Counted from the stretch's first letter, positions 31,758 through 41,020 are shown. The stretch: DNA of 64,000 nt from Bordetella pseudohinzii (GCF_000657795.2 NZ_JHEP02000003.1:248001-312000), one strand, 5' to 3'. Notes: generated from the sequence alone by a model not told the origin. Program-made: numbers and translations.

Positions 31758-34307
31758 TCAGTATTGATAGGTCAGGGACAGGCGCACGCTGCGGCCGGGT
31801 TCGGTGTACCAGTCTACCGGGCGCGGGATGGCCGTGGCGCCGGCGGTCGGCACATTGATGGCTTCCCAGTACTTTTTGTCGAAGAGGTTGAAGACGCCCA
31901 ACTGTAACTGCATGCCCTTGACGGCGGCAGGCCGCCAATAGGCCATCAGGTCGACCACGCCATAGCCCGGGGCCTGGAAGTCGGGATAGCGCACGCCCGG
32001 GCCGGCATCCGGATACGACACCTTGTCGCGCTTGCGCGCGGCCGTCAGCAGCGCGTCCACGCCCCATTGATCGCGCGCATAGCCCAGGCCCAGCACCGCC
32101 TTCAGGGCGGGGATGGCGTTCAGGTATTGGCCCTTGCCCTGGTCCTTGCCCACGGCCCAGGCCAGCGAGCCCCAGGTGCGCCAGTTGGGCGCGAATGTCC
32201 AGTGCGCGGAAGCCTCGGCGCCATAGATGCGCACGCGATCGCGGTTGGCGATGCCGATCACGCCCAGCGGATACTGCCCGGCCCAGCCCGGCTGCCATTG
32301 CGGCGAGGACGGGTCGAGAGGGACGTTTTTGTCGATGAAGTTCTGGTAGCGGTTGTCGAACAGGGAGAGCGCGCCGCCCAGCGCATCGTCGCCCAGTTTG
32401 GCGCCCAGCTCCCAGCCCTTGCTGACCTCGGGCTTGAGGCCGGGGTTGCCCACGCGCAGATAGGTGCCCGCGCCGCCGTAGTTGGTGTAGAGCTCGCTGG
32501 CATTGGGGGCGCGGTAGCCGAAGCCGTATTGCGCGTAGAGCGTGAGATCTTCGCGCGCTTTCCAGCTGCCCAGCAGCTTGGGCGAGAAGCGGCCGCCCGA
32601 TGAGGCGGGCGGCAGCGTGCCCCGGGAGTTGGCATTGTTGCCATAGCCGTCGCTGGACTGCGGCTTTTGCGCGTAGTGGTCGTAGCGCAGCGAGGGGGTC
32701 AGGGTGTAGCGGCCGTCGCCGAAGCCGAATTCATCCTGGGCCCAGAAAGCAAACTGGCTGCCCTTGACCCGCGGCATGTCGGCCTGGTTGGTGTGCAGCA
32801 GCTCGCATGAGCGCGGGCCGAAGGGCGCTCGCATGCCGGCCGGGATGGCCGGGCAGTTGTCGTAGCCGTCGGAGTATTGCTGGGTGCGGTTGCCCATCCA
32901 TTCGCCGCCCAGGGTCAGGCGCTGCGTGACGGGGCCTTCGAAACGGCGGCTGGCTTCGGCGCTCACGCCGAAGAGCGACTCGCGGATGGAATTGCCGCGT
33001 CCATAGGGCCCGTAGGGATAGCCATAGCGGTGGGGATCGTTGGGGATGATGAAGGCGCGGCTGTTCTTGCTGCGTTGGCCGTCCATGGCATTGTCCAGCG
33101 TGACGCGCTGCCAGTAGACCTTGGCCGTGGCGCTGTCGATCAGGCCGCCGGCGGCCGGGGCGATGTACTGGTAGTCCAGCGACACGCGCTCGCGCCGGGT
33201 GGTCTTGACCGTCGAGTTTTCGCCATACAGATAGTTGGTGCCCCGGCCCTGATCGAACATATTGTCCAGATCGCCCTGGCGCTTGAAGTATTCGCCCGTC
33301 AGGCCGAAGCGGTGGCCGCCATCGATTTTCTGCTGCAGCTTGGCCAGGAAGTTGCGCTGGGTGTAGCGCTCGGGCGTGGGTTCGCTGCGCCGGGGGCCAT
33401 AGCCGCCGACGTCGCCGCGGTTGTCCAGCGCATGGCCGGCGCGGGCGCCCGCTTGGATCAGCCAGGCGGTGTTGTCATGGAGGCGGCCGGCCAGCGCGGC
33501 ATTGACGCCGCGGCTGGTGTCGGCCGAGTCGTAGTCGGTCTTGGCCAGCGCGCCCAGGTCGCTGCCATCGCGCAGCAGGTCGGAGGGGTCCAGTGTGTGC
33601 AGATCGGCCATGCCGCCCAGCGCGCCCGAACCGGCCTTGGCCGAATCGGCGCCGCGCACGATGTCCAGGCGCGACAGCGTGTTGAAGTCCACGGCTTCCA
33701 GGCCGCCCTTGACGCCGCGCGCGCCGTCATCCAGGAAGGGCAGGCGGATGCCGTCGATGCGGGTGAGCACGCGGTCCTGATCCAGGCCGCGGATATTGAT
33801 GCTGTTGTTCTGGCGGTTGAAGGCCACGCCCGGGTCCAGGCGCTTGCCGACATCGCTCCAGCTGTAGGCCATGGCCGCGTCCAGCGCCGGGCGCGACGTG
33901 CTGCTGACCCAGGCGGGGTCGGCGCGCGTGCTGGCGCCCTCAACCAATACCGGCGGGAGCTGGTGCACGGCATCGGGGCGCAGCACATAGGTGCCGTCGC
34001 CCTGGCGGCTGGCCACCAGCGAGGTGTTCGACAGCAGCCGGGCCAAGGCTTGTTCGGGGGTGTAGCTGCCGCTCAGGCCCGGGCTGGTGAGCCCGGCCAC
34101 GGCCGAGGGCTCGTAGAGCAGCGTCAGGCCGGCCTGGTCGGCATAGCGCGCCAGCGCGTCGGCCAGCGGCGCGGCGGCGATCTGGTAGGTCTGGGGCGCG
34201 GCGCGCTGGGCCAGGGCGGGCGCGCAGACGCTAAGCGCCAGGGCCAGGGAGGTCAGCGCCCCGGCGCGCGCCGGGGCCGAAAGAAAGCGAAGTCGTACAG
34301 ATGCCAT
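31758..34307 (-). CDS. bhuR: TonB-dependent heme receptor with N-terminal STN signalling domain
   Basis: 849 aa from the ATG at 34307. Signal peptide (to about residue 34), then an STN domain (about 38-110; TYQIAAAPLADALARYADQA, SGSYTPEQALARLL), plug (about 130-270; INIRGLDQDRVLTRIDGIR) and beta-barrel with the heme-receptor YRAPNASELY (FRAP-like) and NPGLKPE (NPNL-like) motifs; the C-terminus ends in a SLTYQY strand. The STN domain lets it signal to the anti-sigma HurR when heme binds. It heads bhuRSTUV, 102 bp after hurR, the spacer where a HurI-dependent promoter is expected. Confidence 0.95.
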   Translation of the reverse strand: MASVRLRFLSAPARAGALTSLALALSVCAPALAQRAAPQTYQIAAAPLADALARYADQAGLTLLYEPSAVAGLTSPGLSGSYTPEQALARLLSNTSLVASRQGDGTYVLRPDAVHQLPPVLVEGASTRADPAWVSSTSRPALDAAMAYSWSDVGKRLDPGVAFNRQNNSINIRGLDQDRVLTRIDGIRLPFLDDGARGVKGGLEAVDFNTLSRLDIVRGADSAKAGSGALGGMADLHTLDPSDLLRDGSDLGALAKTDYDSADTSRGVNAALAGRLHDNTAWLIQAGARAGHALDNRGDVGGYGPRRSEPTPERYTQRNFLAKLQQKIDGGHRFGLTGEYFKRQGDLDNMFDQGRGTNYLYGENSTVKTTRRERVSLDYQYIAPAAGGLIDSATAKVYWQRVTLDNAMDGQRSKNSRAFIIPNDPHRYGYPYGPYGRGNSIRESLFGVSAEASRRFEGPVTQRLTLGGEWMGNRTQQYSDGYDNCPAIPAGMRAPFGPRSCELLHTNQADMPRVKGSQFAFWAQDEFGFGDGRYTLTPSLRYDHYAQKPQSSDGYGNNANSRGTLPPASSGGRFSPKLLGSWKAREDLTLYAQYGFGYRAPNASELYTNYGGAGTYLRVGNPGLKPEVSKGWELGAKLGDDALGGALSLFDNRYQNFIDKNVPLDPSSPQWQPGWAGQYPLGVIGIANRDRVRIYGAEASAHWTFAPNWRTWGSLAWAVGKDQGKGQYLNAIPALKAVLGLGYARDQWGVDALLTAARKRDKVSYPDAGPGVRYPDFQAPGYGVVDLMAYWRPAAVKGMQLQLGVFNLFDKKYWEAINVPTAGATAIPRPVDWYTEPGRSVRLSLTYQY

Positions 34308-34409
34308 GAGGTCTTTCCGGTCAGGGGTAGCCGTTGCCATTGCTTCCCATGACCGCCGAGCGGTTCAAATCGGACAGCTCATGCGCCGTTTTTTTGTAAC
34401 AGGGATCAT

Positions 34410-35342
34410 TCAGGTGTCCAGCGGGCCGATCACGACCCAATAGGCGGTGCGGCGGCGCACCGCCACGGGCAGGAGCGCCGGCAGCGCGCGCAGCACGCCA
34501 TCGGTGTTATCGAGCTGGAAGGTGCCCGAGACGCGCAGCCTGGCGACGGCCGGGTCGCAGCGCACGACGCCGCGCCGGTGGCGGGCGATCTCGGCGGCGA
34601 ACTCGGCCAGCGACATGCCGCGCGCCTGGAGCACGCCGCGCAGCCAGGGCGGCTGGCCGTCCACGGCCGTGGACAGGATGCGCAGCGCGCGGGCGTCGAA
34701 CCAGGCGGCCTGGGGCGCGTCCACGGTGGCGGCCGCGCCCAGGGCTGGCCGCAGCCGCACCTGGCCTTCGTAGACGTCGACCCGGCAGCCCGCGTCCAGC
34801 AGGCGCAGGACGAAGCGCGACTGGCTGGCGCCGACCTGCCCCTGCGGGGTGTGCGCCACGCAGGGGTGGGCGCCGGCGCGCACATAGATTTCGCCAGCGC
34901 GCAGCCGCAGGCCATCGGCGGTGATGTCCACCGCCGTGCCGCTGTTCAGGGTGACCAGGGTGCCGTCGGCCAGCGTGATGTCGCGCCGTTCGCCCGGCGC
35001 GCTGCGGTGGTCGGCCAGCAGGCCGGCCCGCCGGCCGCCATGCCAGGCCGCCCAGGCGGCTGGCGTGCCGAGGATGAGCGCGGCCAGGGTCTTGAGCGCC
35101 AGGCGGCGGGTCTTGAAGGCCGGCCGCTCCAGCGTGGCGCGGGCCAGCTCGGGCGGCAGGCCCCCCAGCAGCGCCTTGAGCCGCTGGGCGCGCTGCCAGG
35201 CTTGTTCGTGCATGGCGCTGCGGGCGCGCCAGCGGTCGATGGCGGCCGTGTCTTCGGCGCTGGCCTGGCCGGAAGCCAGGTGCAGGAGCCAGCGCGCCGC
35301 CTCGCGGGCCACATGGCGGTCGATGGCGCCGTCCGGGCTCAT
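34410..35342 (-). CDS. hurR: FecR-family anti-sigma regulator of heme uptake
   Basis: 310 aa from the ATG at 35342, overlapping the hurI stop (ATGA). The N-terminal anti-sigma part reads EAARWLLHLASGQASAEDTAAIDRW. One transmembrane helix (about 82-100; LALKTLAALILGTPAAWAAW) follows, then a periplasmic FecR domain (GERRDITLADGTLVTLNSGT, RLRAGEIYV) and a C-terminal STN-like segment. It holds or activates HurI in response to the receptor. Confidence 0.93.
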   Translation of the reverse strand: MSPDGAIDRHVAREAARWLLHLASGQASAEDTAAIDRWRARSAMHEQAWQRAQRLKALLGGLPPELARATLERPAFKTRRLALKTLAALILGTPAAWAAWHGGRRAGLLADHRSAPGERRDITLADGTLVTLNSGTAVDITADGLRLRAGEIYVRAGAHPCVAHTPQGQVGASQSRFVLRLLDAGCRVDVYEGQVRLRPALGAAATVDAPQAAWFDARALRILSTAVDGQPPWLRGVLQARGMSLAEFAAEIARHRRGVVRCDPAVARLRVSGTFQLDNTDGVLRALPALLPVAVRRRTAYWVVIGPLDT

Positions 35343-35857
35343 GCCTCGCCCATCGCCAGGATGCATTGCTCGTAGGCGCGCAGGATGTGGCGCTGCACCG
35401 TGCGCACCGACAGCTGCAGGCGCTCGGCGATGGCGGCCTGGGGCAGGCGATCGACCTGGGCCAGCAGGAAGGCGGTGCGCGTCTTGGCCGGCAGGGCGGC
35501 CAGCAAGGCGTCGACGTGGTCCAGCGTCTCGAGGATCAGCAGGCGCTGCTCGGGCGCGGGCGCGCGCTCGGGCGGCAGCGCGGCCAGGGCTTCTTCATAG
35601 GCCCGCTCCAGCGAGCGTCGGCGGTAGTGATTGAGCAGCAGGCGGCCGGCGATGGTGACCAGATAGGCGCGCGGCTCGCGCACGGCGGGCAGCTCGCGGC
35701 GGTGCCGCAGCACGCGCACGAATGTGTCCTGGGCCAGGTCCGCCGCATCGAAGCTATTGCCCAGCTTCTTGCGCAGCCAACCGTTCAGCCAGCCATGATG
35801 ATCGGTATAGAGTCGGTGGACATCGTCTTGGGAGGCAGAAAACACGTTGGCGCCCAA
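35339..35857 (-). CDS. hurI: ECF sigma factor for the heme uptake operon
   Basis: 172 aa, FecI-type. Region 2 DAADLAQDTFVRVLRHR with AYLVTIAGRLLLNHYRRR, and region 4 LAALPAKTRTAFLLAQ, LPQAAIAERLQLSVRTVQRHI. It drives bhuRSTUV in the presence of heme through HurR and BhuR (known from Bordetella). A Fur box sits 5 bp upstream of the ATG, so iron repression acts on this gene. Confidence 0.95.
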   Translation of the reverse strand: MGANVFSASQDDVHRLYTDHHGWLNGWLRKKLGNSFDAADLAQDTFVRVLRHRRELPAVREPRAYLVTIAGRLLLNHYRRRSLERAYEEALAALPPERAPAPEQRLLILETLDHVDALLAALPAKTRTAFLLAQVDRLPQAAIAERLQLSVRTVQRHILRAYEQCILAMGEA

Positions 35858-35861
35858 TGTA

Positions 35862-35880
35862 AATGAAAATAACTCTCATT
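35862..35880. promoter_or_regulatory. Fur box upstream of hurI
   Basis: AATGAAAATAACTCTCATT, a near-palindrome (AATGARA/TCTCATT arms) close to the Fur consensus, immediately upstream of hurI in an AT-rich patch. Expected to repress hurI under iron sufficiency. Confidence 0.75.
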
Positions 35881-36167
35881 CTATTAAATGGGCGTGAAAC
35901 TGCAATTGGAATTTGTCCTTCGCGCTCAGGCCGGATGGCGGGCAAGCAGTTCGGCGACTCGCTGGCGGCCATGGCGGGTTCCGGGCCGCTGGCCGGACGC
36001 GCAGGTGCCTGAAAACACGGGTATTTCGCGCGGGTTGTTGCCAAGCCGCAACAGGCCGCGCGGAAAGCCGGCGGCGCATCGCGCGTTGCACTTTTCGTCA
36101 GGCGGCTATGCCAAAATGGCGGCACACCGGCCCTGTTGCCGCTGACCTTTTTTGGTATCACCACATC
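35881..36167. other. Intergenic region between hurI and the beta-propeller gene
   Basis: No gene is supported. It should hold the hurI promoter at its left edge and the promoter of the plus-strand group starting at 36168. The short ORFs crossing it lack ribosome sites and coding character. Confidence 0.5.
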
Positions 36168-37163
36168 TTGAATCCCCTGCATCTGATCCGTTGCGCTCTG
36201 GCGAGCGCGGGGATGGCGTTCAGCCTGTCGGCGGCCGCGGCCCCGATCTTCGTGCTCAACTCGCTCAACGCCAACGTCAGCATCATCGATCCTGCTACCT
36301 ATACCGAGCTGCGGCGCGTGCCGACCGGCAAGGAGCCGCATCACCTTTATCTGACGCCCGACGAAAAATCGCTCATGGTCGCCAATGCGCTGAGCGACAC
36401 CATCACCCTCATGGACCCGCGCACCGGCGATATCCAGCGCACGATCACCGGGATCGTCGATCCCTACCAGCTGCGCTTTTCGCCCGATATGAAGTGGTTC
36501 GTCACGGCGGCCAACCGCCTGGACCACATCGACATCTACGAGTACAAGCCGCTGGGACAAGGCCAGGGTTTCGACCTCAAGCTGGCCAAGCGCGTGCCGG
36601 CGGGCAAGACGCCCAGCCATATCGCCATCGACAGCAAGAGCAAGGTCACCTATGTGTCGCTGCAGGACAGCGACCAGGTGATCGCCATCGACCTGGCCAC
36701 GCAAAAGCCCTTGTGGACCATGCCGGTGGGCAAGACGCCGGCCGATGTCTTCATCACCGGCGACGACAAGATCCTGCTGGTGGCGCTGACGGGCGACAGC
36801 TATGTCGAGGCCTATGACCTGACCGCCAAGCCGGCCAAACTCATCAAGCGCATCAAGACCGCCGCCGGCGCGCATGCCTTCCGCGCCCAGGGCGACGGCC
36901 GCCATCTCTTCGTGAGCAACCGCAGCGCCAACACCATCAGCCGCATCGACATGCGCGCGCTGGAGGTCACCGACACCTTCGCGGCGCCGGGCGGCCCGGA
37001 CTGCATGGATGTCTCCAAGGACGGCAAGCTGCTTTTCGTCACCTCGCGCTGGGCGGGCAAGCTGACGGTCATCGATCTCGACAAAAAAACCGTCAGCAAG
37101 CAGGTCCGCGTGGGCAAGTCCCCGCACGGCGTGTGGACGCTGAACCATGCGCCGGCCCGCTGA
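36168..37163 (+). CDS. Secreted YVTN-type beta-propeller protein
   Basis: 331 aa if translation begins at the TTG at 36168, which gives a signal peptide (NPLHLIRCALASAGMAFSLSAAAA); the ATG at 36213 is too close to the cleavage site. The mature protein has repeated strands such as VSIIDPATYTELRRVPTGKEPHHLYLTPD (repeat core: VPTGKEPHHL), VANALSDTITLMDP, VPAGKTPSHIAID, MPVGKTPADVFI and VRVGKSPHGVW, i.e. a seven-blade-like propeller of the YVTN family. The ligand is unknown. The 3' end overlaps the deacetylase gene by 17 bp, so the two are co-translated. Confidence 0.8.
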   Translation: MNPLHLIRCALASAGMAFSLSAAAAPIFVLNSLNANVSIIDPATYTELRRVPTGKEPHHLYLTPDEKSLMVANALSDTITLMDPRTGDIQRTITGIVDPYQLRFSPDMKWFVTAANRLDHIDIYEYKPLGQGQGFDLKLAKRVPAGKTPSHIAIDSKSKVTYVSLQDSDQVIAIDLATQKPLWTMPVGKTPADVFITGDDKILLVALTGDSYVEAYDLTAKPAKLIKRIKTAAGAHAFRAQGDGRHLFVSNRSANTISRIDMRALEVTDTFAAPGGPDCMDVSKDGKLLFVTSRWAGKLTVIDLDKKTVSKQVRVGKSPHGVWTLNHAPAR

Positions 37164-37944
37164 CCGGCGCCGGATATGGGCGGCCGGCCTGCTGGCCGCC
37201 GCCGTCTCCCAGGCCGCGGCCGCGCCGGCGGCCTGCGACAAGCCCGTCTATCTCACCTTCGATACCGGGCATATGGGGGTGGCCGACCTGGTCGCCGACG
37301 TCCTCAAGCGCCAGGGCGTGCGCGCCACGTTTTTCCTGGCCAATGAGCGCACTCTCAGCAATGGCAGCAGCCTGGACGCGCAATGGGCGCCCTGGTGGAA
37401 GGCGCGCGCCGCCGAAGGCCATGTGTTCGGCTCGCATACCTACGATCACGTCTACTGGCGCGGCGATCTGCCCGACGGCGGATTCCGCGTGCGGCCCAGC
37501 GCCGGCCCGGACAATGGCAAGACCGAGACCTGGACGGCGGCGCAATATTGCCGCGAGATCCGGCGCTCGGCGCAGCGCTTCACCGAAATGACCGGCAAGG
37601 CCATGCTGCCGCTGTATCGCGCGCCCGGCGGCAAGACCTCGCCGGCGCTCTTGGCGGCGGCCCGCGACTGCGGCTATGCCCATGTCGGCTGGGCCGACGC
37701 CGGCTTCCTGGGCGATGAGCTGCCCAGCGACAAATATCCTAATGCCGCCCTGCTGGACCAGGCATTGCGCCGCATCCGGCCCGGCGATATTCTGCTTGCA
37801 CACCTGGGCATCTGGTCGCGCAAGGATCCCTGGGCGCCGGCCGTGCTGGAGCCGCTGATCACCGGCCTGAAGGCCAAGGGTTTTTGTTTCGCCACGCTCG
37901 ATGCGCATCCGGCGTATCGCCAGTGGCTCGCCACGCCTCACTGA
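37147..37944 (+). CDS. Polysaccharide deacetylase (NodB-type), variant motif 1
   Basis: 265 aa with signal peptide RRIWAAGLLAAAVSQAAAAP. NodB motifs: YLTFDTGHMG (motif 1, catalytic Asp present, but the usual second metal-binding Asp is Thr), GSHTYDH (motif 2, both His present), RAPGGKTS (motif 3), AHVGWADAGF and DILLAHLG. It may deacetylate a cell-envelope glycan in the periplasm. Starts inside the end of the propeller gene and ends 6 bp before the fatty-acid hydroxylase gene. Confidence 0.85.
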   Translation: MRRPADRRRIWAAGLLAAAVSQAAAAPAACDKPVYLTFDTGHMGVADLVADVLKRQGVRATFFLANERTLSNGSSLDAQWAPWWKARAAEGHVFGSHTYDHVYWRGDLPDGGFRVRPSAGPDNGKTETWTAAQYCREIRRSAQRFTEMTGKAMLPLYRAPGGKTSPALLAAARDCGYAHVGWADAGFLGDELPSDKYPNAALLDQALRRIRPGDILLAHLGIWSRKDPWAPAVLEPLITGLKAKGFCFATLDAHPAYRQWLATPH

Positions 37945-37950
37945 TTCACC

Positions 37951-38940
37951 ATGGAAACACTCAGCCAGCTGTTTTCACAATGCCAGCAATGGCTGTTCGA
38001 GACAGCCGTGCAGCCCCTGCTCTTTCACCTGGGCCTGGCCAGCATCATCGAAGACGCCTACGACGGCACGATGTGGCTCCTGGTGGGCCTGGTCCAGATC
38101 GTCATCATGGTGGCGATCTTCGGCGCGCTGGAGCGCTGGCGTCCGGTCGAGGCGGTGCGCGACCGCCAGCAGGTCTTCGTGGACGTGGTCTACACCCTGG
38201 TGCATCGCCTGGGCCTGTTCCGCATCCTGTTGTTCTTCACGGTCGAGCCGCTGTGGGACAGCGTCTTCGGCGCCCTGCACACCTGGGGCCTGGCGACCTT
38301 TCAGCTCGACCAGGTCTGGCCGGGCGTGACCGACGGCCCCTGGGCCAGCCTGCTGCTCTACCTGCTGGTCTTCGACCTGGTGGATTATTGCTACCACCGG
38401 GCCCAGCACCGCTACAGCTGGCTGTGGGCGCTGCATTCGCTGCATCACAGCCAGCGCCAGATGACCCTCTGGAGCGACAACCGCAATCACCTGCTCGACG
38501 ACATGCTGCGCGACGTGGTCATCGTGCTGGTGTCCCAGCTGATCGGGGTGCCGCCGGCGCAGTTCGTGGCCGTGGTGGCCATCACCCAGCTGACCGAAAG
38601 CCTGTCGCACGCCAATCTGCGCGCCGGCTTCGGCCGGTTGGGCGCGCGCCTGGTCGTGGGGCCGCGCTTTCACCGCCAGCATCATTCCATCGCCTATGAC
38701 GCCTCATCGCCGGGGCCGGCCGGGGGCTACAACTTCGCCGCGCTCTTTCCGGTCTGGGACATGCTGTTCGGCACGGCGCGCTTTGACGGCGATTACGGCC
38801 CGACCGGCATCCACGACCAGCTGCCGCAAGGCGGCGGCCGCGACTATGGGCGCGGTTTCTGGGCCCAGCAGTGGCTGGGCCTGAGGCGCATGTTCGCTAG
38901 GGCCGAGCCGCGGCGCTCGGATCGTGCGCCTGCTTCTTGA
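37951..38940 (+). CDS. Sterol desaturase / fatty acid hydroxylase family membrane protein
   Basis: 329 aa with about four to five membrane helices (25-45, 52-72, 90-110, 130-150 and near 200). The three di-iron histidine clusters are present: YHRAQHRYSW, HSLHHSQ and FHRQHH near residues 150, 165 and 245. Such enzymes hydroxylate or desaturate lipids using oxygen. The substrate is unknown. It follows the deacetylase by 6 bp and overlaps the convergent thioesterase 3' end by 44 bp. Confidence 0.9.
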   Translation: METLSQLFSQCQQWLFETAVQPLLFHLGLASIIEDAYDGTMWLLVGLVQIVIMVAIFGALERWRPVEAVRDRQQVFVDVVYTLVHRLGLFRILLFFTVEPLWDSVFGALHTWGLATFQLDQVWPGVTDGPWASLLLYLLVFDLVDYCYHRAQHRYSWLWALHSLHHSQRQMTLWSDNRNHLLDDMLRDVVIVLVSQLIGVPPAQFVAVVAITQLTESLSHANLRAGFGRLGARLVVGPRFHRQHHSIAYDASSPGPAGGYNFAALFPVWDMLFGTARFDGDYGPTGIHDQLPQGGGRDYGRGFWAQQWLGLRRMFARAEPRRSDRAPAS

Positions 38941-39409
38941 TCGCGTCGTGCCGGTTTTCCATTTCCTGGCGCAGGGCGCGGCGCTGCTTGGCCGCCTCGA
39001 AGCGCTGGAACTCCTCGACCGTGCGTAACTGCAGGGGCGGCACGGCGGTGGGCTGGCCCTGGTCGTCGACCGCCACCATCGTGAAATAACAGCTGTTGGT
39101 GTGGCGCACCAGCTTGCGCCGGATGTCCTCGGTCACGACCTTGATGCCGATTTCCATCGACGTGCGGCCGGTGTAATTGACCGAGGCCAGAAACGTCACC
39201 AGCTCGCCCACGTGGATGGGTTCGCGAAAGACCACCTGGTCCACCGACAGGGTCACCACGTACTGGCCGGCATAGCGGCTCGCACAGGCGTAAGCCACCT
39301 GGTCCAGGTATTTGAGGATGGTGCCCCCGTGCACATTGCCTGAGAAATTCGCCATGTCGGGCGTCATCAGGATGGTCATCGAAAGCTGGTGGCTGAAAGC
39401 GTCTTCCAT
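38897..39409 (-). CDS. Acyl-CoA thioesterase (YciA/BACH hotdog family)
   Basis: 170 aa from the ATG at 39407-39409. Hotdog motifs: NFSGNVHGGTILKYLDQVAYACASR (core NVHGGTILKYLDQ with the catalytic Asp), then VSVDQVVFREPIHVGE and TSMEIGIKV. Hydrolyses short to medium acyl-CoA in the cytoplasm. A Lys/Arg-rich C-terminal tail extends beyond the fold. The 3' end overlaps the convergent hydroxylase gene by 44 bp. Confidence 0.9.
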   Translation of the reverse strand: MEDAFSHQLSMTILMTPDMANFSGNVHGGTILKYLDQVAYACASRYAGQYVVTLSVDQVVFREPIHVGELVTFLASVNYTGRTSMEIGIKVVTEDIRRKLVRHTNSCYFTMVAVDDQGQPTAVPPLQLRTVEEFQRFEAAKQRRALRQEMENRHDAIKKQAHDPSAAARP

Positions 39410-39447
39410 GGCGGTGCTGCGGGTTGCGAAGTGGCTATCGTACTCGC

Positions 39448-40872
39448 CTATTGCGGCGCGGCGCTGCCGGCCGCCGCCGTTTCGGGCCGCTCGGCCCGCA
39501 GCAGGGGCGGATTCCAGCGGCCGTCCAGGGCGGCGGCGGCCGGCAGATAGATGCGCAGCAGCAGGTTGACGGCCTCGCCCGACAGCGGCAGCCAGTTGGC
39601 CCGCTCGGCCTCCGCCGGCGGATCGGCCTGCAGATACAGCTCCAGCGAGCCGTCCGGGTTGTAGCGCAGCGGGTCGCGGTCGCCCACGCTGTGGCGCCGG
39701 TAGGGATTGGGCACGGCCTGGCCCTGCGCATCGAAAGCCGCCAGCGTCCAGAAGGCGTCGCCCGGCGGCAGCGCATCGGCCTCGAAACGCAGCACATAGC
39801 GCGCGCCGCTGTCGATGGGCAGGCCGTCGGCGTCGGTCACCAGGCGCAGCGTCAGCACGTCCTCGGGCAGTTCGGCCCCGGGTTGCAGCCAGGCCATCCA
39901 GGCGCGCTTGAGATAGGCGCCGCCATAGGCGCCCATGGCCTCGCGCTCGGCCACCCAGCCGCGCGCATCGGGCTGGCGCGCGCGGGCCAGGGCTTCGATA
40001 TAGGCCGGCGCCTCGCGCGCGGCGCGGCGCAGGGCCTGCTGCACGGTGTTGTCCTGCCGGGACAGGGCGAACTGCTGGCCCGGCGCGATGCCCAGGCGGC
40101 GCAGGCGCGCCAGCATGGGCTGGTCGGTAGCGTGCGCGGGGTTTTTGCGCAGCAGCTCGGCGCCGTAGGCGAAAAAGACATCGGCCGGCATGGTCGCCAG
40201 CTGCCGGGCGACCGGGGTGGCAGGATCCAGGGCGGGGTCCGACTTGACCTGCATGGACTGCGCGCCCCGGTTCCAGTCCTGCAGCGGGGTCAGGATAAAG
40301 CCGTCCTGCAAGACCTGGGTCTCGGCCGCCGCGCCGGGCTGCAGCAGTCCCTGCAGCCAGACATGGCTGGTCGGCGCGTCGATGCGCTGCATGGCCGGCG
40401 GCAGCGCCGCCGTCCATCCGGGCGGCACCACGGCGTAATTGCCCCGCCCGGTGCCGGTGCTGCGCTTGCCCAGGACCGCGAAGGCCTCGCTCCAGAGATC
40501 GTGCAGCGTCAGGGTGTAGAGCCGGCCCTGGGTGGGCGGCACCGAAATCACCACGGGGCCGTCGCTCAGGTCCAGCCAGGCCGACATGCGCAGCATGTCG
40601 GCGTGCGCCCAGGCGCCGCCGGCCGCGCCGTCGCGTTGCATCCAGAAACGGTTGGCCGGCGCGTGGCCGGCCTGGCCCGCGGCCTTGGGAGACACGGCCT
40701 GGCGCCGCGCCAGGTCCATGGACACCAGGGGGTAGAGATAAATATAGGCGTCGAAGGCGATGCGCTGGACCTCGGCCGCGGCGGCCGGCGGGTCGGCCAG
40801 GCTTTGGGCCGGGCCGGGCAAGGGGGCGAACAGGGCGGCCAGGCACAGGACGGCCACATTCAGGCGGCGCAT
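39448..40872 (-). CDS. DUF1254/DUF1214 secreted protein
   Basis: 474 aa from the ATG at 40872, which starts a signal peptide (RRLNVAVLCLAALFAPLPGPAQS). The DUF1254 domain (about 30-170; AYIYLYPLVSMDLARRQ, DLSDGPVVISVPP, LTLHDLWSEAFAVLG) precedes DUF1214 (about 340-460; LPIDSGARYVLRFEADALPP, FWTLAAFDAQGQ, LQADPP). The family is periplasmic and of unknown function. Single gene, in the same direction as the thioesterase. Confidence 0.9.
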   Translation of the reverse strand: MRRLNVAVLCLAALFAPLPGPAQSLADPPAAAAEVQRIAFDAYIYLYPLVSMDLARRQAVSPKAAGQAGHAPANRFWMQRDGAAGGAWAHADMLRMSAWLDLSDGPVVISVPPTQGRLYTLTLHDLWSEAFAVLGKRSTGTGRGNYAVVPPGWTAALPPAMQRIDAPTSHVWLQGLLQPGAAAETQVLQDGFILTPLQDWNRGAQSMQVKSDPALDPATPVARQLATMPADVFFAYGAELLRKNPAHATDQPMLARLRRLGIAPGQQFALSRQDNTVQQALRRAAREAPAYIEALARARQPDARGWVAEREAMGAYGGAYLKRAWMAWLQPGAELPEDVLTLRLVTDADGLPIDSGARYVLRFEADALPPGDAFWTLAAFDAQGQAVPNPYRRHSVGDRDPLRYNPDGSLELYLQADPPAEAERANWLPLSGEAVNLLLRIYLPAAAALDGRWNPPLLRAERPETAAAGSAAPQ

Positions 40873-41020
40873 GCGGCGCTCCAGAAGACAGAAATGAGGA
40901 CAGCTCCCGTGCGCGGCGGCGCGGCGGGAAGGAAGGCCGCATGGTAGCAGCGCGCGGGCGCGGCAAAATCGGCGAATACGCCGCTTTCTTGAGCCAAATC
41001 GCAATTTGTGCGCCGCGCAA

